Assembly (NCBI GenBank): GCA_035551355.1
Contig: DASZNF010000040.1
Span: 1-64,000 of the forward strand
Length of the DNA stretch: 64,000 nt
DNA from: DATATV01 sp035551355
GTDB taxonomy: Bacteria; Actinomycetota; Actinomycetes; Mycobacteriales; Pseudonocardiaceae
Direction of reading: 5' to 3'
Shown: positions 57,608 to 64,000 of the stretch, in pieces
Numbering within the stretch: position 1 is the stretch's first letter
Layout: the number at the start of each line of letters is the position of its first letter
Notes under the pieces: generated by a model
The model's input: only the letters and a program-made list of their open reading frames with translations
What the model was told of the DNA's origin: nothing
The model's database searches: none
Made by a program: the position numbers and the translations under genes

Positions 57608-58731
57608 CGCGGCCCGCCGATCCCGGTCAGCTCGGCCAGCCGCGTCCGATGCGCGGCCGGCGCGCCGAACAGGTGCTCGGATGACTTGGCCCGCCGGAGA
57701 AAAAGGTGCGCGTCGTGCTCCCAGGTGTAGCCGATGCCGCCGTGAATCTGAAGATTTTCCTTGGCCGCAAAGGTGAACGCCTCGGCGCAGTACGCGGCAG
57801 CCACCACCGTGGCCGCGGATCGCTCTGCCGGTTCCTCCGCCACAGCCGCGGCGTGCCGGGCCGCCGAGCGCGCGGCCTCGACCCGCAGCAGCATGTCCGC
57901 GCACTTGTGCTTGATGGCCTGGAACGAACCGATCGGCCGGTCGAACTGCACCCGGACCTTCGCGTGCCCCACCGCCGCGTCCAGGCAGGTCTGTGCGCCA
58001 CCAACCTGTTCGGCGGCCAACGCGACCAGCGCGAGGTCGAGCACTTCGTGCAGGAACGCCGTCGCGTCCCCGTCCGGACCGACCCGCACCGCCGGAACAT
58101 CCACGAGTTCGATCCGGCCCAGCCGCCGCGTCAAGTCCAGCGTGTCCAGCCGGGTTCGGTACACCCCAGGCGCCTCACCATCCACGGCGAACAGCCCCGG
58201 TCCAGCCTCGCTGCGCGCAACCACCAGCAACAGCTCGGCGCTGTGCCCGTCGATCACGAACATCTTGGTACCGGACAGCTTCCATCCATCGCCGACCGAG
58301 ATGGCCTTCGTGGCAACGTCTTCCGGCCGCCACGATCCGCCTTCCTCGGCCAGAGCAAGGGTTGCGGTCAGCGAACCGTCGGCGATACCGGGCAGCCACC
58401 GCTCGCAGGCGGCCTCGTCACCGGAAGCAGCCAGCACCTGACCGGCCAGCGCCACGGTCGCGAAGAACGGCGAGGGCAGCAAGGCCCGGCCCAGCTCCTC
58501 AAGTACGATCCCCAGCTCGACCAGACTTCCCCCGGCCCCACCGTAGCGTTCCGGGAGGGCCAGCCCATGCAGGCCGAGCTGTTCCGACATCAGCCGCCAG
58601 ACCTCCGGGTCATAGCCGGTGCCGGACTCCATCCACCGCCGCACGGCGGCACTCGGCGACCTGTCTGCCAGCAATTCGCGGACCGCGGCCCGCAGCTGAT
58701 CATGCTCTGGTGTCACGAAGCCGGTCACCAT
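57604..58731 (-). CDS. acyl-CoA dehydrogenase, short-type subunit
   Basis: 375 residues. TPEHDQLRAAVRELLADRS at the start, LHGLALPERYGGAGGSLVEL, then WKLSGTKMFVIDGHSAELLL, and C-terminal VRVQFDRPIGSFQAIKHKCA and LQIHGGIGYTWEHDAHLFL. Closely parallel to the protein at 51656, so the two long/short pairs arose by duplication of a pair. ATG 58731 overlaps the P450 stop by seven bases; GTG 58728 is an alternative. Confidence 0.9.
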   Translation of the reverse strand: MVTGFVTPEHDQLRAAVRELLADRSPSAAVRRWMESGTGYDPEVWRLMSEQLGLHGLALPERYGGAGGSLVELGIVLEELGRALLPSPFFATVALAGQVLAASGDEAACERWLPGIADGSLTATLALAEEGGSWRPEDVATKAISVGDGWKLSGTKMFVIDGHSAELLLVVARSEAGPGLFAVDGEAPGVYRTRLDTLDLTRRLGRIELVDVPAVRVGPDGDATAFLHEVLDLALVALAAEQVGGAQTCLDAAVGHAKVRVQFDRPIGSFQAIKHKCADMLLRVEAARSAARHAAAVAEEPAERSAATVVAAAYCAEAFTFAAKENLQIHGGIGYTWEHDAHLFLRRAKSSEHLFGAPAAHRTRLAELTGIGGPR

Positions 58732-59924
58732 TCCAGGCGCAGCGACTTGATTCCGTACATGTTGCCGGTCTGCTCCAGCTCCTGGCCGTCGGCGACCCGG
58801 TAGTCCGGGATGCGCCGATGCCATTCCTCGACCGCCACGTTCAGTTCCAGCCGCGCCAGGTGCGAGCCGAGGCAGCGGTGCGGGCCCGATCCGAACGCGA
58901 TGTGGTTGCTGGTCTTGCGGTGCAGGTCGACCTCCTGCGGATTGTCGTAGCGATCCGGATCGTGATTGCTGACCACCAGCGGCAGCATCACCATCTCCCC
59001 GGTTTTCACTGGGCAGCCCCCGATTTCCACGTCCCTGGCCGCTTTGCGGGCCGGAATGACGAACGAGTAGACCCGGAGGATCTCCTCCACGCTCGGCGCG
59101 ATCAGCGACGGATCGGCGATGATCTCCCGGCGCTGCTCCGGGTGGGTGGCGAAGTGGTAGAGCGCCCAGCCGACCGAGATCGGCACCGTGTCCAGCCCGG
59201 CCGTGAACATCAGCACACAGAACGCATGCAGATCCCGGTCGCCGACCGGCGCGCCGTCGATCTCCCAGGTCATCGCCCGGGACAGCAGATCCTCGCGCGG
59301 GTTCTCGCGACGCTGCGCGATCTGCTGCTCGAAATAGTCCGACACCGCGGTCATCGCGGCCAGCTGCCGACTCCGGTCCGGATCCTCCGGATAGGACAGA
59401 TGCAGCATGTCGTGCACCCAGTGCAGGAACATGTCCAGATCGCCCTCGGGAAGGCCCATCAGGCGCAGGAAGATCAGGGTCGGGAAGCGCCGGGCGAACT
59501 CGTCCAGCACATCGGCGCCGCCCTGTTCGCGCAGCCGGTCGATCATCTCCCCGGCGACCCGGCGGATCTCCGGCTCGCGGGCGGCGACCGCGTTGGGCGA
59601 GAACTCCCTGCCCAGCAGCCGCCGCCACTGGGTGTGCAGCGGCGGGTCCAGCATTTCCGGGATCCACAGGAACTTCGGCTCCGGGTCCAGCGCGGTCACC
59701 GCCTTGCTGGAGAAGGTCTGCCAGTCCTGCAAGGCCTCCTGCACCGCGGTTCCGTCGGTGACCACCCAGTACCCGCGGGAGACGTCGCTGCGGAACCCGG
59801 AGTGCGTCGCGGCGATCTCGTCCCACCGCCTGTGGTGGGACAGGATCGGGCCGCCCGCGGTGTTGTCGTAGTGGTACACGGGCACGCCCTGGTAGCTGCC
59901 CTCGGGTTCGAGTGTGGTGCTCAT
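58725..59924 (-). CDS. cytochrome P450 of the nine-gene operon
   Basis: 399 residues. LMFTAGLDTVPISVGWALY in the I helix (AGLDT in place of AGxET), ExxR in VEEILRVYSF, heme loop FGSGPHRCLGSHLARLEL with Cys. AGLDT-type P450s are frequent among terpenoid and aromatic hydroxylases of actinomycetes and proteobacteria. Lies between the CoA-transferase and dehydrogenase genes and shares an operon with a ferredoxin. Inferred: hydroxylates the ring or methyl group of the substrate. Confidence 0.92.
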   Translation of the reverse strand: MSTTLEPEGSYQGVPVYHYDNTAGGPILSHHRRWDEIAATHSGFRSDVSRGYWVVTDGTAVQEALQDWQTFSSKAVTALDPEPKFLWIPEMLDPPLHTQWRRLLGREFSPNAVAAREPEIRRVAGEMIDRLREQGGADVLDEFARRFPTLIFLRLMGLPEGDLDMFLHWVHDMLHLSYPEDPDRSRQLAAMTAVSDYFEQQIAQRRENPREDLLSRAMTWEIDGAPVGDRDLHAFCVLMFTAGLDTVPISVGWALYHFATHPEQRREIIADPSLIAPSVEEILRVYSFVIPARKAARDVEIGGCPVKTGEMVMLPLVVSNHDPDRYDNPQEVDLHRKTSNHIAFGSGPHRCLGSHLARLELNVAVEEWHRRIPDYRVADGQELEQTGNMYGIKSLRLEW

Positions 59925-59955
59925 GGCGAGTCCTTCCGTGGCGCTGGACGGAGGT

Positions 59956-61188
59956 TCAGGTGACCGCGCCGTCGATCTTGAGCTGGATGAGTTCCTCGTC
60001 GGACAGGCCGAGTTCGCGCAGGACCTCGTCGGTGTGCTCGGCGAACTGGGGCGCCCGGGTGAGCGTCACCGGGGTTTCCTCGAACTGCACCGGATTGGCC
60101 ACCAGTTCGCGCGGGCGGCCCTCGGCGTCGACCACCGAGGCGATCAGGCCGTTGGCCCGCAGGGACGGGTCCTGCCCGACTTCCCAGGAGTTCTGCACGG
60201 TGGCCCACTGTCCCTCGCCCTGGGAGAGCACCTCGGTCCACTCGGCGAACGTCCGGCCCCCGATGATCTCGGCCACGATGTCCGCGGCCGCACCGGCGTT
60301 GGCCATGATCTTCTCCACGTCGGCGAAGCGTTCGTCGGCGGCCAGATCCTCCCGGCCCACGATGCGGCAGAACTCCGGCCAGTACCGGCCCGGCTGCAAC
60401 ATCGCGAACTCCAGCCACCGGCCGTCGGCCGTCCGGTAGGCGCCGATCAGCGGGTTGGTCGCCGAACCGTGCTTGGGATGGACCCGCGGCGGCAGCGGTT
60501 CGCCCGTCATCAGCGCCTGATTCACCGTGTACTGGGTGGCCCAGGCGCCCACGCCCAGCAGCGACACGTCGACCACCGACGGCTCCCCGGTGACCTGGCG
60601 TGAGTAGAGCGCCGCGGCGATCCCGCCGGCGATGGTCATCCCGCCCATGGAGTCGCCGTAGGCCCCGGCCGGCATGCGCGGCACCCGGTCGGCCCCCGGC
60701 GGGGTCAGCCCGGCCGCACTGCCGCCCCGGGCCCAGAACGCGGTGCTGTCGTAGCCGCCTTTGTTGGCCTCCGGGCCTTTCGTGCCGAAGCCGCTGCCCC
60801 GCACGTAGATGATGTCCGGGTTGATGGCGCGGATGTCCTCGACGTCGATCCTCAGTTTGGCCCGGGCGCCAGGGAGGAAATTGGTCAGGAACACGTCACT
60901 GGCGCGCACCAGCGCCTCCAGCACCGCGCGGGCGGTCGGCTTCTCCAGCGCCAGCCCCACGCTGCGCTTGCCCCGGTTCGGTCCCTCCATGATCGGCAGG
61001 AACGACGAGCCTTCCTGCGCCGTCGCCAGGCCGAGAACGCGCGACAGCCCGCGCTGGCCGTCGCCGCGTTCGGCGTGCTCGATCTTGATGACGTCGGCGC
61101 CCCAGTCCGCGAGCGCGGCCCCCGCCGCGGGGACGAAAGTGAACTGCGCGACCTCAAGGACCCGCACACCTTCCATCGGCCGATGCAC
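59956..61188 (-). CDS. family III (CaiB/BaiF) CoA-transferase
   Basis: 410 residues from GTG 61188, which GAGGAGG precedes at nine bases; ATG 61176 is the alternative. Fold signature GVRVLEVAQFTFVPAAGAAL, ADWGADVIKIEHAERGD, VFLTNFLPGARAKL, and the catalytic Asp in NKGGYDSTAFWARGG (GYD). Moves CoA from a donor thioester to a carboxylate without ATP. It would activate the acid made by oxidation of the substrate. Followed by the P450 gene 31 bases later. Confidence 0.92.
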   Translation of the reverse strand: MHRPMEGVRVLEVAQFTFVPAAGAALADWGADVIKIEHAERGDGQRGLSRVLGLATAQEGSSFLPIMEGPNRGKRSVGLALEKPTARAVLEALVRASDVFLTNFLPGARAKLRIDVEDIRAINPDIIYVRGSGFGTKGPEANKGGYDSTAFWARGGSAAGLTPPGADRVPRMPAGAYGDSMGGMTIAGGIAAALYSRQVTGEPSVVDVSLLGVGAWATQYTVNQALMTGEPLPPRVHPKHGSATNPLIGAYRTADGRWLEFAMLQPGRYWPEFCRIVGREDLAADERFADVEKIMANAGAAADIVAEIIGGRTFAEWTEVLSQGEGQWATVQNSWEVGQDPSLRANGLIASVVDAEGRPRELVANPVQFEETPVTLTRAPQFAEHTDEVLRELGLSDEELIQLKIDGAVT

Positions 61189-61222
61189 CTGCGGCCACCT
61201 CCTCGTGCCGGATTCGATCGGG

Positions 61223-61414
61223 TCAGTCGACGACGGTGATGGCCAGTTCGGGACAGGCGTGCGCGCCGTCGCGGGCCTTGTCCTCCAGGCCGGGCGGGAC
61301 GTCGCCGGCGAACGGCACGGCGTAGCCGTCGTCGTCGAGTTCGAACACGTCCGGTGCCGTGGCCGCGCATCGCGCGTGCCCGGAACACTTTGTGCTGTCA
61401 ATGGAGATCTTCAT
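61223..61414 (-). CDS. [3Fe-4S]-type ferredoxin, P450 redox partner
   Basis: 63 residues. KCSGHARCAATAPDVFELDD and HACPELAIT: ligands Cys10, Cys16 and Cys54, with His13 at the place of the second Cys of a 4Fe cluster. This is the actinobacterial P450-partner type with a 3Fe cluster (or 4Fe with a His or solvent ligand). ATG 61414 shares one base with the preceding stop (TGATG). It probably serves the P450 two genes on, and perhaps those at 45788 and 47697. No reductase gene is seen in the window. Confidence 0.92.
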   Translation of the reverse strand: MKISIDSTKCSGHARCAATAPDVFELDDDGYAVPFAGDVPPGLEDKARDGAHACPELAITVVD

Positions 61415-62244
61415 CACGCGACTCCCTTCTCGAAGGCGGTACCCAGTTCCATCGGTCCGTTGTGGACGATGGCCAGCAGCTCGGACACCTCGGGGCCCAG
61501 CCCGGCCGTGGTGTCCCGGAACGCCGCCAGGTCCTTGCGCAGAAAGGGTTCCACCGCGGCGACGTAGGGCTCGGCGCCGCCCCGGGCGCTGATGTGCCGC
61601 GCCGCGGTGCTCCCGCCGCTGCTGACCGCCAGCACGTCGAGCAGCACCCGCTCGTCGATCCCCAGCGCGCGACCGGCGTCCAGCCCGCGCAACGTCACCT
61701 GGGTGATGGCGGCGAACAGCAGGTTGTTGAGCAGCTTCACCCGCAACGCCGTGCCCCGCGCACCGGTCGCGATGATCGGGTCGGCGTACGCGCCGACCAC
61801 CTGGCGGGCAACGGAAACGTGTGCGGCCTCGCCGCCGAGGTACACCGCGAGCCGCCCGGCGCGGACCGCGTCGGCCGTTCCGCTGAACGGCGCGTCCACC
61901 AGCGCTGCCCGGCCTTCTCGGGCGTACTCCGCCAGTTGGTCCAGTGTTTCCGGTCTGCCGGTGGTGTGGGACAACAGGATCGTGTGCGGGTCCATGGCCC
62001 GCATGATGTCCGGCAGCACGTCGAGCAGTTGGGCGTCGCTGTACAGGCAGCTGACGATGACGTCGCAGTCGGCGAGATCGGCCGGGCGATCGACGAGTTC
62101 GGCGCCGTCGGCGGACAGCCGGTCGCGGACCTCGGTCCGTCGGGCGTACAGGCGCAGCGGATGACCGGCGGACAGCAACCGTTGCGCCATCGGTTCGCCG
62201 ATCCGCCCGGCGCCGACGAACCCGACTTTCCGTTGGCCGGTCAC
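61414..62244 (-). CDS. beta-hydroxyacid dehydrogenase-family protein (HIBADH-like)
   Basis: 276 residues. N-terminal Rossmann VGFVGAGRIGEPMAQRLLSA, substrate motif APFSGTADAVRAGRLAVYLGG (usually D-A-P-V-S-G-G) and the catalytic Lys in RVKLLNNLLFAAITQ (K-L-x-N-N). Family members reduce or oxidise 3-hydroxyisobutyrate, tartronate semialdehyde and similar. Here APFSGT and VKLLNN are kept, so it is probably active. ATG 62244 overlaps the 66-residue gene by four bases. Role in the route unknown. Confidence 0.88.
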   Translation of the reverse strand: MTGQRKVGFVGAGRIGEPMAQRLLSAGHPLRLYARRTEVRDRLSADGAELVDRPADLADCDVIVSCLYSDAQLLDVLPDIMRAMDPHTILLSHTTGRPETLDQLAEYAREGRAALVDAPFSGTADAVRAGRLAVYLGGEAAHVSVARQVVGAYADPIIATGARGTALRVKLLNNLLFAAITQVTLRGLDAGRALGIDERVLLDVLAVSSGGSTAARHISARGGAEPYVAAVEPFLRKDLAAFRDTTAGLGPEVSELLAIVHNGPMELGTAFEKGVA

Positions 62245-62441
62245 GAAGACCCCAGTTCTTCGGCCGCCTCGCGCAAGGCCCGCAACCGTGTTTCCAGCAG
62301 CTCGCGTTCGGCCGGATCGGCATCGCCGAGGCGGGCCTCGGTCTCGGTGATCTCCTCGCGCAGGCGGTCGGCCGCCTCCTCGCGGGTGAGCAGGTCCAGG
62401 TCGGTCCAGTCGGACCGCTCGGACTCCGGACGCCGGCTCAT
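62241..62441 (-). CDS. 66-residue acidic helical protein of unknown function
   Basis: Starts ATG 62441, overlapping the amidohydrolase stop (ATGA), and its own stop overlaps the next start (ATGA), so it is placed as a true gene. Composition: many Glu, Asp and Arg in a helical pattern with heptad-like Leu (LLTREEAADRLREEITETEA, RELLETRLRALREAAEEL). Predicted all-helical, possibly a coiled coil or a small scaffold. No family recognised. Between an amidohydrolase and a dehydrogenase, it might be a subunit or chaperone for one of them. Confidence 0.7.
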   Translation of the reverse strand: MSRRPESERSDWTDLDLLTREEAADRLREEITETEARLGDADPAERELLETRLRALREAAEELGSS

Positions 62442-63583
62442 GCAGGCAGGTTGTACAGACGACGGGTGTTCAGCTCGACCATCCGGTGCACCTCGTCGTC
62501 GGGTACGTCGGCCATCACCTCGGCGGCGTAGGCGCGGCTCTTGGGCCAGTACGAGTCGGAGTGCGGATAGTCGCATTCCCAGGTGATGTGGTCGACGCCG
62601 ATGTCGTGCCGGGACCGCACGCCGAACTCGTCGTCGATGAAGCAGCCGTGCATGTGCCGGCGGAACAACTCCGACGGCCGTCCGTCCTGGTTGACGTTCT
62701 GGTAGAAGCGATGCCGCTCCCAGGTGAAGTCGATCCGGTCCAGCAGATAGGGAATCCAGCCGATCCCGCCCTCGGACAGCCCGACCTTGAGCTGCGGATG
62801 CCGGTGGAACACCGGGGAGAACAACAGATCCGCGGTGGCGTACATGGAGTTGCAGCCGAACAGCGCGATGGTCACCGCGAACGGCGCCTCCGGCGCGGTC
62901 TTGGGCGCGTTGCCGGAGGTGCCGAAGTGCAGGCACAGCGGCAGGTCCGTCTCCTCGGCCGCGGAGAACACCGGATCCCAGTGGTCGGTGTGGAAGGACG
63001 GCAGGCCCAGCGGCACCGGGTTCTCCGGGAACGAGATCGCCTTGGCGCCCTTGGCCGCGGTCCGGTGGATCTCGGCCACGCATTCGCGAACATCCCACAG
63101 TGGCAGGATGATCAGCGGGATCAGCCGGTCCGGCGCGGTCGCCGACCACTCGTCCAGCACGAAGTCGTTCCAGGCTTTGACGCACAACCCGGCCAGCTGC
63201 CGGTCCTGACCGTCGAGGAACACCGTGCCGGCGAACCGCGGGAACGACGGGAAGCACAGTGCGCCCCACACCCCGTCCAGGTCCATGTCCCGCAGCCGGG
63301 CCTTCGGGTCGTAGCACCCAGGGATCATCTCGTCGTAGCGGGTCGGCTCCATGCCGAACTCCTCGGGCTGCTTTCCGGCCACGGCGTTCAGCCCGATGTA
63401 CGGGTAGATCCGGCCCTCGTAGGACCACACCTCGGCGGGCGCGGCGTCGCCGCCGCGCGGCTGCTCGACGATCCGGGGACCGGCCTCCTGGTATTTCGCC
63501 GGCAACCGGTCCACCCACAACCGCGGCGGTTCGATCAGATGATCGTCGGTCGACAGCAACTTCATCCATGGCTGCAACGGCAT
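62438..63583 (-). CDS. amidohydrolase 2-family protein (metal-dependent TIM barrel)
   Basis: 381 residues. The N-terminal metal motif is DDHLIEPPRLW (D-x-H shifted to DDH), then CLHFGTSGN with a barrel His, HPQLKVGLSEGGIGW and a final ITWECDYPHSDS with the catalytic Asp. The group includes ACMSD-like decarboxylases and ring-opening hydrolases of cyclic compounds. ATG 63583 is the first gene of the nine-gene operon. Likely acts early or late in ring cleavage, or decarboxylates; substrate unknown. Confidence 0.88.
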   Translation of the reverse strand: MPLQPWMKLLSTDDHLIEPPRLWVDRLPAKYQEAGPRIVEQPRGGDAAPAEVWSYEGRIYPYIGLNAVAGKQPEEFGMEPTRYDEMIPGCYDPKARLRDMDLDGVWGALCFPSFPRFAGTVFLDGQDRQLAGLCVKAWNDFVLDEWSATAPDRLIPLIILPLWDVRECVAEIHRTAAKGAKAISFPENPVPLGLPSFHTDHWDPVFSAAEETDLPLCLHFGTSGNAPKTAPEAPFAVTIALFGCNSMYATADLLFSPVFHRHPQLKVGLSEGGIGWIPYLLDRIDFTWERHRFYQNVNQDGRPSELFRRHMHGCFIDDEFGVRSRHDIGVDHITWECDYPHSDSYWPKSRAYAAEVMADVPDDEVHRMVELNTRRLYNLPA

Positions 63584-63673
63584 CGTCGCGCTCCCTCGTC
63601 GAGATGACGGCGTTCCGAGACTGTACCTCCGGTCAGCACATTGTGTATACCTTATCTCGGCCAGATCGACGAC

Positions 63674-63696
63674 GGAACGGCCGATTACGCCGTTCC
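63674..63696. promoter_or_regulatory. perfect 8-base-arm dyad in the divergent promoter region
   Basis: GGAACGGC - 7 bases - GCCGTTCC, between the amidohydrolase start (63583) and the DUF35-type gene (63753). Candidate operator for the regulator of both units, for example the double GntR or one of the TetR proteins. Confidence 0.5.
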
Positions 63697-63752
63697 TGGC
63701 GGTACGGTCAGAGTATTGAGTGCACTTATTAGGCCGATCCGGGAGGAACCAG

Positions 63753-64000
63753 TTGACCTCGCGCCCACTGCCGCAACCGACGCTCGCCAGTGCCGAGTTC
63801 TGGCGGTCCGGCGCCGACGGCGTGCTGCGGATCTGTCACTGCGCCGACTGCGGGCGGTACTTCCATCCGCCCGGCCCGGTCTGCCCGAGTTGCCGCGGCG
63901 ACGCCGTCGCACTGGCGCCCACGTCCGGACAGGCGGTGGTGGTCGGGTTCAGCGTCAATCACCAGACCTGGCTGCCCGCGTTCCCGCCGCCCTATGTGGT
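63753..64000 (+). CDS. DUF35-type Zn-ribbon/OB-fold protein (partial, runs off the window)
   Basis: 82 residues visible from TTG 63753, chosen because GGGAGGAACCAG stands just before it and the fold begins here. EFWRSGADGVLRICHC opens the helix, then the rubredoxin-like ribbon CHCADCGRYFHPPGPVCPSC with four Cys, then an OB strand region. Such proteins partner thiolase-like lipid-transfer proteins to form acyl-CoA aldolases or thiolases in sterol side-chain breakdown. A thiolase-like gene is expected just beyond the window. Divergent from the nine-gene operon. Confidence 0.8.
   Translation, partial: MTSRPLPQPTLASAEFWRSGADGVLRICHCADCGRYFHPPGPVCPSCRGDAVALAPTSGQAVVVGFSVNHQTWLPAFPPPYV

Noticed and set aside
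1..64000. tRNA, rRNA, insertion sequences, phage genes, attachment sites
   Set aside because: None seen: no cloverleaf-like segment, transposase or integrase motif in any convincing frame.

Overview
The window is high-GC actinobacterial DNA. The iol operon order, a full mce operon with yrbE permeases and mas genes, a mycofactocin-type SDR, several P450s and many GTG starts all point to the Pseudonocardiales (an Amycolatopsis- or Kutzneria-like soil organism is a reasonable guess; the genus cannot be fixed from the sequence). I see no rRNA, tRNA, CRISPR array, insertion sequence, prophage or origin. No stretch longer than about 300 bases lacks a gene.

Region 1 (1-9.3 kb) holds the end of a secreted GH64 beta-1,3-glucanase, an SDR divergent from an XRE/MmyB regulator, a large secreted multi-domain glycosidase, a formamidopyrimidine-DNA glycosylase, a luciferase-like flavoprotein and an epimerase. 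Region 2 (8.4-17.3 kb) is a myo-inositol catabolic locus: a GntR regulator (probable IolR) and the operon iolC - (beta/alpha)8 aldolase-like protein - iolA remnant - iolB - iolD - iolE - iolG - iolH. Operator-like dyads precede both transcription units. iolA survives only as a 59-residue in-frame fusion of its two ends.

Region 3 (17.3-28.7 kb) is a patchwork of small regulator/target units: a PEBP protein, isochorismatase-like protein and MFS pump with a divergent MarR gene; a TetR/SDR pair with twin perfect operators; a GlxA-type regulator with HD-domain and RidA genes; a chitinase behind a DasR-like box; and a secreted GH130-like enzyme. The GH130 gene shares a position-by-position conserved 90-bp leader with the large glycosidase 24 kb away. 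Next come an AhpD-like protein, a frameshifted aminoglycoside phosphotransferase-like gene and a truncated GntR gene.

Region 4 (29-47.6 kb) is a lipid-import and oxidation locus. A molybdenum-hydroxylase operon (coxL-coxM-coxS type plus mycofactocin-type SDR) diverges from an mce operon of unusual order: yrbEB, mceA-F, mas, yrbEA, three more mas genes, then a P450. Two closely related TetR genes bracket it.

Region 5 (47.7-64 kb) continues with a second P450, an Nramp transporter coupled to an acyl-CoA dehydrogenase, a partner acyl-CoA dehydrogenase and SDR, a regulator made of two complete GntR units in one polypeptide, and a tightly overlapping nine-gene operon (amidohydrolase, 66-residue acidic protein, beta-hydroxyacid dehydrogenase-like protein, ferredoxin, family III CoA-transferase, P450, two acyl-CoA dehydrogenases, two-hot-dog hydratase). 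A DUF35-type Zn-ribbon/OB protein diverges from it at the window edge. Together regions 4 and 5 look like an import-plus-catabolism system for a hydrophobic cyclic or branched substrate: Mce uptake, P450/ferredoxin hydroxylation, CoA activation, paired dehydrogenation, hydration and thiolytic or retro-aldol cleavage. The substrate cannot be named from sequence; a steroid- or terpenoid-like compound is the analogy, not a demonstrated fact.
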